Shown in pieces: positions 17,248-24,654 of a stretch of 64,000 nt of DNA. Location of the stretch: positions 2,415,501-2,479,500 of the forward strand of contig NZ_CP026692.1 of assembly GCF_002949795.1 (NCBI RefSeq). The letters are read 5' to 3'. The DNA is from Nostoc sp. 'Lobaria pulmonaria (5183) cyanobiont' (GTDB lineage Bacteria; Cyanobacteriota; Cyanobacteriia; Cyanobacteriales; Nostocaceae). The notes under the pieces were generated by a model. That model searched no databases and had not been told where the DNA came from. It worked only from the letters and a program-made list of their open reading frames with translations. Each line of letters begins with the position of its first letter. The first letter of the stretch is position 1. A program made the position numbers and the translations under genes.

Positions 17248-19392
17248 TTAAGGGGTTAAAAAGTCTAAATGGTTTCCTGGTTGGACACGCAAATCTTCCA
17301 CAGTTCCCTGAATTTGTAATTTGCCTTGATTTAATAGCACAATCCAATCAGCACGGGTAATTACTCTCGGACGGTGGCTAATCAGAATCGTAGTTTTGCC
17401 TTGGCGATGCAACAACAGCTGATTCAAAACTTGAGCTTCACTAACCGGATCGAGTCCAGCTGTTGATTCATCTAAAATCAGGACTGGTGGATCGTTGATG
17501 ATGGCTCTTGCTATAGCCAATCTTTGCCGTTGTCCACCAGAAATATTTGAGCCAAATTCACCTAATACAGTTTGATATTTTTCAGGTAGTTTACTAATAA
17601 AATCGTCTGCCTCCGCAATTTGGCAAGCGTTGACAATTTGCTCAAAGGTGACGTGAGGAGAACCTAACCGAAAGTTTTCAATAATTGAGCGACTCCAAAA
17701 ATGAGCATCTTGCGGAACGAGGACGACTTGTTGCCGTAAACAATCAAGGGCTAAATCTTGCAGATTATAAATACCAATGCGAATGTTACCAGAATTAGGC
17801 AAATATAAACCTGCAATCAGTTTAACTAGAGAACTTTTACCACAGCCAGATGTACCAATTAGAGCAATAACTTGACTGCCAGGAATAGTTAGGGAGAAAT
17901 CTTCCAGTAACTCTAGCCTCCCAGGGTAGTGAAAGTTGAGATTTGTGCAAATAATATCAGCATTGCTAGGAATTTTAGCAAAGGGTTTGTTAGTATCGCC
18001 TTGAGTTTCAAGTGTAGAATCAATAACTTCTGTTAAGCGCTGCGTAGCAGTTTTTGCACGAGTGAATTCATCTATAAATCTGATGACAGTACCAATGAAT
18101 GCCAGAAAATTACCATTCATCGCGTTAAATGCCAGCAATTGACCAATAGTTAGTTCCTTACTAATAACTAGAACACTGCCGAAACCAATCAAGCTAATGC
18201 TGCCAATACCAGAAACTAACCCAGAAAAAACATTATTAATAATTCCAATCTGAACTGTGCGGAATATTTGGTTTGATAATCGTCCAAATCTGTTTTGAAA
18301 TTCTTCCCAAAACTGAGGAGCAGCAGCAGTGGTTTTGAGTGTTAGCGCCCCTTTAAAGCTTTCAACAAGAACGCCCTGGTTTTCTGCTTCTAAAACCAAT
18401 AGACTTCTAACTTTTTGTTGAAGTGTAGGCAGGAATACAACCGTAGATAAAGACATTACAATAGCAATAATGAAGGCAGCAAAGGTGAGTTTCCAGCTAT
18501 AGAACAGCATGAAACCTAAAGAAACCACTGCAATAAAGAATTGGCTAGGCAGACTGACAACTACTTGAGAAACTAGCTGATTAATTTGTTGAATATCTTG
18601 TAATCTGCTAACAATCTCCCCACTACGACGCGATTCATAGTAAGTCAGGGGTAATCTCAGGATTGTCCTGGCAAATTCCAGAACTAACCCTAACTCAAGC
18701 CGTTGGGCAAAATGAGCAATGAGGTTGTATTGAATTAGTTGCAGACTACTTCCCACAAAATTCATCACTACAACAGCAATAATCACAGTACCAAGAAGCC
18801 TTGTATCGCCTCGAACTAGTACATCATCTGTAAGAATTTGGATTAGGAATGGAGAAGTTAATGAAATCAGACCTAGAACTAAAGCGCAGAGAAAAGCCTC
18901 GAATAATATGCCTCGATAAGGCAATACACGCCGCACAAAGCGCCCAAAGCCGCCTATTTTATCATCGGGTTGGGCATAAAAGCGAACCGAATCTGGCTCT
19001 AGTAAAAGCATCACCATATCTGGCCAAGCTTCTATTAATTCTTTTCTAGAGACATAACGGATGTTAGCTGCGGGATCGGCAACTATATATTTCTTGCCTT
19101 TTTGACCATACAAAACAACCCAGTGGTAGCCTTTCCAGTGAATGATTGCTGGTAGTGGCGCTTGGTTCATCCGGTCTAATATTTCATTTGACGCTCGAAC
19201 CGATCGCGCATTGAAACCAAGTGCCTCCGCTCCCCGCCTCAGTCCCAACAATGTTGTTCCTAGTTGCCCAGTGCCTACGGCTTCCCGAATGCGATTTAGT
19301 GTAAAGTTACGCCGATAGTGTTTGGCAATGGAAGCAAGACAAGCAGCTCCACAATCTTCTTCACTATGTTGTGTAACAACTTGGTATTTCAT
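17248..19392 (-). CDS. C39-peptidase ABC exporter (PCAT) for double-glycine leader peptides
   Basis: The 714-residue protein combines an N-terminal C39 peptidase, a six-helix ABC transmembrane domain (about 165-440) and a C-terminal ATPase. The peptidase is intact: Gln8 and Cys14 in QHSEEDCGAACLA, His90 in GYHWVVLYG, Asp106 in VADPAAN. ATPase motifs are GTSGCGKSS, NISGGQRQRLAIARA and LILDESTAGLD. Such transporters cleave leaders after Gly-Gly and export the rest through the inner membrane. Start ATG 19392 follows GGGGTG and aligns the peptidase at the N terminus; an upstream in-frame start adds only 11 residues. It lies downstream of an LSGG-leader peptide gene on the same strand, with a terminator hairpin between them. 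Four more such peptide genes and an HlyD gene complete the cluster. Confidence 0.93.
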   Translation of the reverse strand: MKYQVVTQHSEEDCGAACLASIAKHYRRNFTLNRIREAVGTGQLGTTLLGLRRGAEALGFNARSVRASNEILDRMNQAPLPAIIHWKGYHWVVLYGQKGKKYIVADPAANIRYVSRKELIEAWPDMVMLLLEPDSVRFYAQPDDKIGGFGRFVRRVLPYRGILFEAFLCALVLGLISLTSPFLIQILTDDVLVRGDTRLLGTVIIAVVVMNFVGSSLQLIQYNLIAHFAQRLELGLVLEFARTILRLPLTYYESRRSGEIVSRLQDIQQINQLVSQVVVSLPSQFFIAVVSLGFMLFYSWKLTFAAFIIAIVMSLSTVVFLPTLQQKVRSLLVLEAENQGVLVESFKGALTLKTTAAAPQFWEEFQNRFGRLSNQIFRTVQIGIINNVFSGLVSGIGSISLIGFGSVLVISKELTIGQLLAFNAMNGNFLAFIGTVIRFIDEFTRAKTATQRLTEVIDSTLETQGDTNKPFAKIPSNADIICTNLNFHYPGRLELLEDFSLTIPGSQVIALIGTSGCGKSSLVKLIAGLYLPNSGNIRIGIYNLQDLALDCLRQQVVLVPQDAHFWSRSIIENFRLGSPHVTFEQIVNACQIAEADDFISKLPEKYQTVLGEFGSNISGGQRQRLAIARAIINDPPVLILDESTAGLDPVSEAQVLNQLLLHRQGKTTILISHRPRVITRADWIVLLNQGKLQIQGTVEDLRVQPGNHLDFLTP

Positions 19393-19430
19393 TTCGCACC
19401 CCAGTATCCAATAACATCGTGACAAAACTC

Positions 19431-19457
19431 AAAAAAATAGCAGGGTTTTATCCCTGC
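19431..19457 (-). terminator. Intrinsic terminator between peptide gene and exporter
   Basis: Read on the minus strand, GCAGGG-ATAAAA-CCCTGC forms a 6-bp G/C-rich stem followed by TATTTTTTT. It lies 3' of the collagen-like peptide gene and 39 nt before the transporter start. It probably limits read-through so that more peptide than exporter is made. Confidence 0.7.
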
Positions 19458-19490
19458 ATGGCTAAAAATGTGACCAACAGTCTAGTTGTA

Positions 19491-19790
19491 TTATCTTTTT
19501 CTTAGACTTCTTAGTCGAGACGATAGCCTTTCTAAAAGTTCTTTTTTTCTATAAATTAGAGTTAGTCCGGAACTCTGTAAATTTAGTACACCCGCTTGTC
19601 CAGATACTGCGTTTTGTCCAGCAGCTCCGTCTTGTCCAGACACTCCGTCTTGTCCAGCCGCTCCATCTTGTCCAGCCGCTCCGTTTATTACAACTCCATT
19701 GCTATTAGCCGTGGCCTCACCACCAGACAAGTTTGCTTCTTCGGTTTGAGTTAGTGAGATAAACATGGGGGATGTTTGAGTGCATTCCAT
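19491..19790 (-). CDS. Collagen-like precursor peptide with double-glycine leader
   Basis: The 99-residue precursor has a 24-residue leader ending in TQTEEANLSGG, closely similar to the leaders of the four Gly-rich peptides in this cluster and suited to C39 cleavage after GG. The predicted cargo has a short lead, then hexapeptide repeats GAAGQD, GAAGQD, GVSGQD, GAAGQN, AVSGQA. A basic tail (IYRKKELLERLSSRLRSLRKR, split here by no stop) that may form an amphipathic helix ends it. No Cys follows the leader, so disulfides or thioethers are excluded. The A7 run within the tail codons could make the C terminus variable by slippage. It directly precedes the exporter gene, making it the likeliest primary substrate. 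Confidence 0.75.
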   Translation of the reverse strand: MECTQTSPMFISLTQTEEANLSGGEATANSNGVVINGAAGQDGAAGQDGVSGQDGAAGQNAVSGQAGVLNLQSSGLTLIYRKKELLERLSSRLRSLRKR

Positions 19791-19937
19791 AGTTAACCTT
19801 AAGTTGCTAATTATTCGGTTGTGAACTTTATGATCAAGCTGTTTTCACTTAAGATAACGAGAGCAAGCGCGTACCAAAATGGTTATGTTTGATGTCTCAA
19901 CAGAAAAAACATCAGGAATTTTAGGTATATTTACATT

Positions 19938-20145
19938 ACTTACTCCAAACTAATAGACAGGCTTGCTTATTCGTTTGGAGTAAGTTTTGTAAAAAGAGTT
20001 TCGTTATCCACAAGTTATTAGATTGTGATGAATATGGTCGATTTATGAAGTAGCAGCGCTTGTTTGCCTACTGGACTACTCAAAGGTGAACAGTATGTTT
20101 AGGGAAAAGCGCTGCTGAAGCTTATCAACAGTTGCTGGTAGGCAA
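19938..20145. ncRNA. Candidate structured element, copy 1
   Basis: Three stems are visible. ACTTACTCCAAAC (19938-19950) pairs with 19973-19985. AGCAGCGCTT (20052-20061) pairs with AAGCGCTGCT (20107-20116). GTTGC (20131-20135) pairs with GCAAC (20141-20145), and its loop region GTAGGC can also pair with GCCTAC at 20066-20071. A homologous copy at 22526-22735 preserves all three. No ORF covers it. It lies between the collagen-like and Gly-rich peptide genes. It could be an RNA or a DNA-level element; strand is not determined. Confidence 0.4.
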
Positions 20146-20403
20146 CATCAATGTTAAGTTTGTTTAAGAAAACGTAGATAGGTAACAAAAAACCATGTAC
20201 TATTAGTTCCCTCAAGAACTAGCTAATGGCTGGTAGGTCAATTAGCAATTGAGGTACGTGCAAAAGTAACTTCACCTGTGGCAACAGGGTAAATTATTTA
20301 AAAGGTGACGCTTTATTTCTCTAAAGACGCGGTTTATTCTCTGTTGACGTTTTTTGTTTCCCTTCTACTAAACCTCATAGTTTTGCCTATGGCGATGAAT
20401 TAT

Positions 20404-20655
20404 CTATCCTATGCCATTTCCACCAGCTCCACCATTTCCACCAGCTCCACCATTTCCACCATTTCCAGCAGTTGTAGTTCCTCCATTAGTATTGCCAACA
20501 ATAGTAGACGTACCCTCGATAAAAACGCCACCAGTAGCATCGCCGCCTCTGCCGCCTCTGCCGCCTCTGCCGCCTCTGCCGCCATTAGCGTTACCACCAC
20601 CAGAGAGATTGGCTTCTTCGTTGCTGCTTAATGCAGTAAACAATCTGCTTTCCAT
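20404..20655 (-). CDS. Gly-rich double-glycine leader peptide 1
   Basis: The 83-residue precursor starts with the 20-residue leader MESRLFTALSSNEEANLSGG. The 63-residue cargo is nearly half glycine: GNANGG, four GGR triplets, GGDATGGV, a short hydrophobic variable segment (FIEGTSTIVG), and a GGN/GGA-rich tail ending GNGIG. There are no Cys and no modification-enzyme genes nearby. The start at 20655 matches the paralogues; an upstream in-frame GTG is not conserved. It is likely exported by the C39 transporter after cleavage at GG. The other strand shows artefactual proline-rich frames. Confidence 0.85.
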   Translation of the reverse strand: MESRLFTALSSNEEANLSGGGNANGGRGGRGGRGGRGGDATGGVFIEGTSTIVGNTNGGTTTAGNGGNGGAGGNGGAGGNGIG

Positions 20656-20994
20656 AATTTGAGTTCTCACTTGATTGTTGGGATTAAAGTCATGTCAGTT
20701 CAAATTACTAGATATAAACGTCAAGAATATATTTAGTAATTTTAGGAAAAGTAAGTAGGTAACAATTAACATGTTAGAATTAGCATTAAAGCCGCCAAAA
20801 AAACAGCTAATTGCTGGTTAGTGTTAAGCTGATTAGCAATTGAGTCACGTGTAAAAGTAACTTAACCTGAGGCAACAGGGTAAATTATTTCAAACGCGAC
20901 GCTTTATTTCTCTAAGGGGGCTGTTAATCGCGTCTTGACGTTTATTGTTTTCCTTCTACTAAACCTCAGATGTTTGTCTATGGCGATGAATTGT

Positions 20995-21255
20995 CTATCC
21001 TATGCCATTTCCACCATTTCCACCATTTCCACCAGCTCCACCAGCTCCACCATTTCCAGCAGTTGTAGTTCCTCCATCAATATCGCCAACAATAGTGCCA
21101 CCACCGATAGTAACGCCACCAAAGGCATCGCCGCCTCTGCCGCCTCTGCCGCCTCTGCCGCCTCTGCCGCCATTGGCGTTACTACCACCACCACCACCAC
21201 CAGAGAGATTGGCTTCTTCGTTGCTGCTTAATGCAGTAAACAATCTGCTTTCCAT
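20995..21255 (-). CDS. Gly-rich double-glycine leader peptide 2
   Basis: The 86-residue paralogue has an identical 20-residue leader. The cargo begins with an extended GGGGS run, then NANGG, four GGR triplets, GGDAFGGV, the variable segment TIGGGTIVGDIDG, and a GGN/GGA tail ending GNGIG. It lies 339 bp upstream of peptide 1 on the same strand; the intergenic block (3' tail plus 5' leader) is conserved between all four paralogues, suggesting each gene carries its own transcription and termination signals. Same expected processing as peptide 1. Confidence 0.85.
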   Translation of the reverse strand: MESRLFTALSSNEEANLSGGGGGGSNANGGRGGRGGRGGRGGDAFGGVTIGGGTIVGDIDGGTTTAGNGGAGGAGGNGGNGGNGIG

Positions 21256-22157
21256 GATTTTAGTTCTTGCTTGATTGTTGGGATTAAAGTCACGTCACTC
21301 CAAAGTAATAGATATAAACGGTAAAAGAGTATATTTACTAACTTTTTTGTGTCGCTAGATGTATTATACGACTGTTGTTAAATAGGTCAAGCTACTGTTT
21401 ATTTAAGAGCAAACATGTTACATGGGTAGTATTTATACAAATTTAATTAAAAATAAGCTCTTATTTATCAAAAAATTGCAGCCATCAATATATATCTATT
21501 GATAGATTGATATACTGATAAATATATGAGATTGCGCTCTAAAAGCTTAATTTGGTTTTAAAAAAATGTATAAATTAAGCTCCTTAGCTATTAATAGTGG
21601 TAAATAAAGAAAATTTTCAGAATTAAATATCTAGTCAAACAAACCAAATAACATTTTTTATACGAAATGTACTTAAATAGATTTATAAAACTTAAAACTG
21701 GGATTCGGCATTTTTGAATAAGTATTCTTAGGTAAGAAACTCATTATTTAGCTTATTTTATACAACCCTATTGAGAGTAAATATAATTTTTTTTGATATA
21801 TAAACGTTCAAATTCGCTTAAAGATTTATTAATTGGAAAAAGCTTCATAATACAAATTTTTTGCAAATAAATTAAGAAAGGATAAAAAAAATTTTAGATA
21901 AAAATTATAAATATTTAGTGTTCATAACTAAAATGCACAAATTGTTATTTAACCTGAGTTCGGGATAAGCTGAAACCTTGATTCTGTCATTAGTTTTGAT
22001 AGTGTGAAAGCGTTATTCTTTCGTCCAAGTAATCAAATTTGAGTTTTTAACCCGAACTGACGTTATTTATATTTAGCTGTATATAAGCTTTATATTAATA
22101 TACTAAATAGATACAGCCAAGGCACTTATCTAGTAATAAAAGCCAAATACTCGGAAA
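21256..22157. promoter_or_regulatory. AT-rich upstream region of the Gly-rich pair, copy 1
   Basis: About 900 bp without genes and very AT-rich. Its first 700 bp match 23851-24535 closely, so this is the left copy of the region that, in the right copy, separates the peptides from hlyD. It should hold the promoter of peptides 1-2 on the minus strand. The sequence just before the ATG (GTGACGTGACTTTAATCCC and following) is shared by all four Gly-rich genes and forms a conserved 5' leader. Confidence 0.5.
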
Positions 22158-22258
22158 TATAGCAGTTTTCAATCGTGTGAAGTACAGTAATTCGTAGGGG
22201 CGCACAGCAAGCTTGCTGTGCGCCCCTACCTTGTCTTCATTCAAACGAAAAGCGCTAT
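22158..22258. mobile_element. MITE-like palindromic element
   Basis: A perfect 36-bp palindrome (arms 22194-22211 and 22212-22229, centred on CAAGCTTG) is flanked by imperfect inverted ends TATAGCAGTTTTC and GAAAAGCGCTATTA. No ORF. The right end abuts the truncated hlyD sequence exactly, so insertion or associated deletion removed the hlyD start there. Confidence 0.6.
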
Positions 22259-22260
22259 TA

Positions 22261-22385
22261 TATCCGGCAGAATCAGTTACAACAAGCGCAAATCGATGCA
22301 CAATTCAAAGCGCTAAAAATTCAAATCACTCCTGAGTCCAATGCAATGCTACAGGCTTCTAGCATCCGCAAAAGCAGACTTAAGT
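22261..22385 (+). pseudogene. Truncated hlyD relic
   Basis: This stretch aligns with hlyD positions 24987 to about 25109. My hand alignment of the first 95 bp shows about 80 percent identity without gaps, then a 1-nt indel. Translated, it reads IRQNQLQQAQIDAQFKAL against IRQNHLQRTQIDAQLRAL in the intact gene. It has neither start nor end of the gene. The left side is cut by the palindromic MITE, and the right side joins sequence homologous to the region upstream of the collagen-like peptide gene. It marks the junction of a tandem duplication. Confidence 0.8.
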
Positions 22386-22525
22386 TAACCTAAATTGCCA
22401 ATTATCAGTTTTGAACTTTTGACAAGGCTGTTTTCACTTAAGATAACGAGAGCAAGGGCGTACCAAAATGGTTATATTCCATATCTCAACAGAGAAAATA
22501 TCGGGAATTTTGGTATGTTTACCTT

Positions 22526-22736
22526 ACTTGCTCCAAACTAATAGACAGACTTGCTTATTCGTTTGGAGTAAGTTAGGTAAAAAGAGTTTCGTTATCCATA
22601 AATTATTAGATTGTGATGAATATGGTCGATTTCTGCTGAAGTAGCAGCGCTTGTTTCCCCACTGGACTACTCAAAGGTGAACAGTATGTTTAGGGAAAAG
22701 CGCTGCTGAAACTTCTCGACGGTTGCTGGTGGGCAA
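22526..22736. ncRNA. Candidate structured element, copy 2
   Basis: Homologue of 19938-20145. The first stem (22526-22538 with 22561-22573) has one A-T changed to G-T, allowed as G-U in RNA. The second stem (22643-22652 with 22698-22707) is unchanged. In the third interaction GCCTAC/GTAGGC has become CCCAC/GTGGG, a paired T-A to C-G change. It sits downstream of the right-hand Gly-rich pair as copy 1 does for the left. The surrounding 22386-23017 has no gene. Confidence 0.4.
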
Positions 22737-23017
22737 CGTCAATGTTAAGTTTCGTTAAGAAAAGTAGATGGGTAACAAAAAACTATATAAGATTAGTGCG
22801 TTCAATAACTAGCTAATGGCTGGTAGGTCAATTAGCAATTGAGGTACGTGCAAAAGTAATTTCACCTGTGGCAACAGGGTAAATTATTTCAAACGCGACG
22901 CTTTATTTATCTAAAGCACGGTTAATCGTGTCTTAAAAGGCGCGGTTAATCGTCTCTTTGACGTTTATTGTTTCCCTTCTACTAAACCTCATAGTTTTGC
23001 CTATGGCGATGAATTTT

Positions 23018-23269
23018 CTATCCTATGCCACTTCCACCAACTCCACCAGCTCCACCAACTCCACCAACTGCACCAGCTCCACCAGTAGTACCTCCTCCAG
23101 TAGTATTGCCAACAACAGTAGCATCACCATTGAGAACAACGCCACCAATGGCATCGCCGCCTCTGCCGCCTCTGCCGCCTCTGCCGCCTGCGCCGCCATT
23201 GGCGTTACCACCACCAGAGAGATTGGCTTCTTCGTTGCTGCTTAATGCAGTAAACAATCTGCTTTCCAT
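23018..23269 (-). CDS. Gly-rich double-glycine leader peptide 3
   Basis: The 83-residue precursor has the identical leader ending LSGG. Cargo: GNANGGA, three GGR triplets, GGDAIGGV, variable segment VLNGDATVVGNTTG, and a tail that is richer in Val/Ala (GAVGGVGGAGGVGG) and ends SGIG. It is the duplication counterpart of peptide 1 (same position in the repeated unit). Leader identity with variable-segment divergence suggests selection or recent copying at the leader. Confidence 0.85.
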   Translation of the reverse strand: MESRLFTALSSNEEANLSGGGNANGGAGGRGGRGGRGGDAIGGVVLNGDATVVGNTTGGGTTGGAGAVGGVGGAGGVGGSGIG

Positions 23270-23601
23270 AATTTGAGTTCTCACTTGATTGTTGGGATTA
23301 AAGTCACGTCACTCCAAATTACTAGATATAAACGTCAAGAGTATATTTAGTAACTTTAGGAAAATTAAGTAGGTAACAATCAACTCTGTTACAATTAACG
23401 CCATAAAGAAATAGCTATTGCTGATTACGATTAAGTCGATTAGCAATTGAGTCACGTGTAAAAGTAACTTAACCTGAGGCAACAGGGTAAATTATTTCAA
23501 ACGCGACGCTTTATCTCTCTAAGGGAGCGTTTAATCGTCTGTTGACGTTTATTGTTTTCCTTCTACTAAAGCTCAGATGTTTGCCTATGGCGATGAATTT
23601 T

Positions 23602-23850
23602 CTATCCTATGCCCTGTCCACCAGCTGCACCAACTCCACCAGCTCCACCAGCTGCACCAACTCCACCACTTGTAGTTCCTCCAGCAGTATCGCCAGCAAC
23701 AGTGCCACCACCTATAAAAACGCCACCAGTGGCATCGCCGCCTCTGCCGCCTCTGCCGCCTCTGCCGCCTGCGCCGCCATTGGCGTTACCACCACCAGAG
23801 AGATTGGCTTCTTCGTTGCTGCTTAATGCAGTAAACAATCTGCTTTCCAT
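23602..23850 (-). CDS. Gly-rich double-glycine leader peptide 4
   Basis: The 82-residue precursor has the same leader. Cargo: GNANGGA, three GGR triplets, GGDATGGV, variable FIGGGTVAGDTAG, and an Ala/Val/Gly tail (GAAGGAGGVGAAGG) ending QGIG. It is the duplication counterpart of peptide 2 and is divergent from hlyD across an 800-bp AT-rich region. Upstream sequence is almost identical to that of peptide 2. Confidence 0.85.
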   Translation of the reverse strand: MESRLFTALSSNEEANLSGGGNANGGAGGRGGRGGRGGDATGGVFIGGGTVAGDTAGGTTSGGVGAAGGAGGVGAAGGQGIG

Positions 23851-24654
23851 GATTTTAGTTCTTGCTTGATTGTTGGGATTAAAGTCACGTCACTCCAAAG
23901 TAATAGATATAAACGGTAAAAGAGTATATTTACTAACTTTTTTGTGTCGCTAGATGTATTATACGGCTGTTGCTAAATAGGTCAAGCAACTATTTGTTTA
24001 AGAGCAAACGTGTTACATGGGTAGTATTTATACAAATTTAATTAAAAATAAGTTCTTATTTATCAAAAAATCGCAGGCATCAATCTATATATATTGATAG
24101 ATTGATATGTTTATAAATATATGGGGTTCTCAAAGCTTAATTTGGTTTTAAAAAAATGTAGAAATTAAGCTACTTAGCTATTAATACTGATAAGGTAACG
24201 AAAATTTCCAGAATTACAGATATAGTCAAGCAAACCAAATAACATTTTTTATACGAGTTTTACTTAAGTAGATTTATAAAACTTAAAACTGGGATTCTGC
24301 ATTTTTGAATAAGTATTTTTATGTAAAAAGTTTATTTTAGTATTATTTTATACAGAAATAAGCTGAAAAATATAAATTATTTTAATATAAAACGTCTAAG
24401 TTCGCTTAAACATTTATTAATGGATAAAAACTGTTTAATACAAATTTTTTGCAAATAAATGAATAAACGATAAAATTTTAGATAAAAATTATAAAGATTT
24501 GGTGTTTGTACTAAAATGCGCTACGCTAATTATTGTTTAGAGTAGGGTGTGCATGGATTTTGTACTTACATACCAATACATGCAGGCTAAACCTTGGTTA
24601 TTGGGCTAAAGCTAGCGAGATTTTTTTGCACAACCAAAATATTTTTTAACGTTC
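23851..24654. promoter_or_regulatory. Divergent AT-rich region between peptide 4 and hlyD
   Basis: The 804-bp gap separates minus-strand peptides from plus-strand hlyD and should contain both promoters. It is homologous to 21256-21950. No gene is visible; several T/A-rich hairpins around 24080-24120 (TATATATTGATAGATTGATA) are present in both copies. The region right before hlyD (24536-24654) is unique. Confidence 0.5.

Noticed and set aside
20411-20662. Plus-strand frames rich in Pro or Ala/Ser opposite the Gly-rich peptides (also at 21002, 23025, 23609)
   Set aside because: They are reverse-complement shadows: GGN codons read as Pro or Ala on the other strand. Only the minus strand has a conserved leader with LSGG and a shared start.
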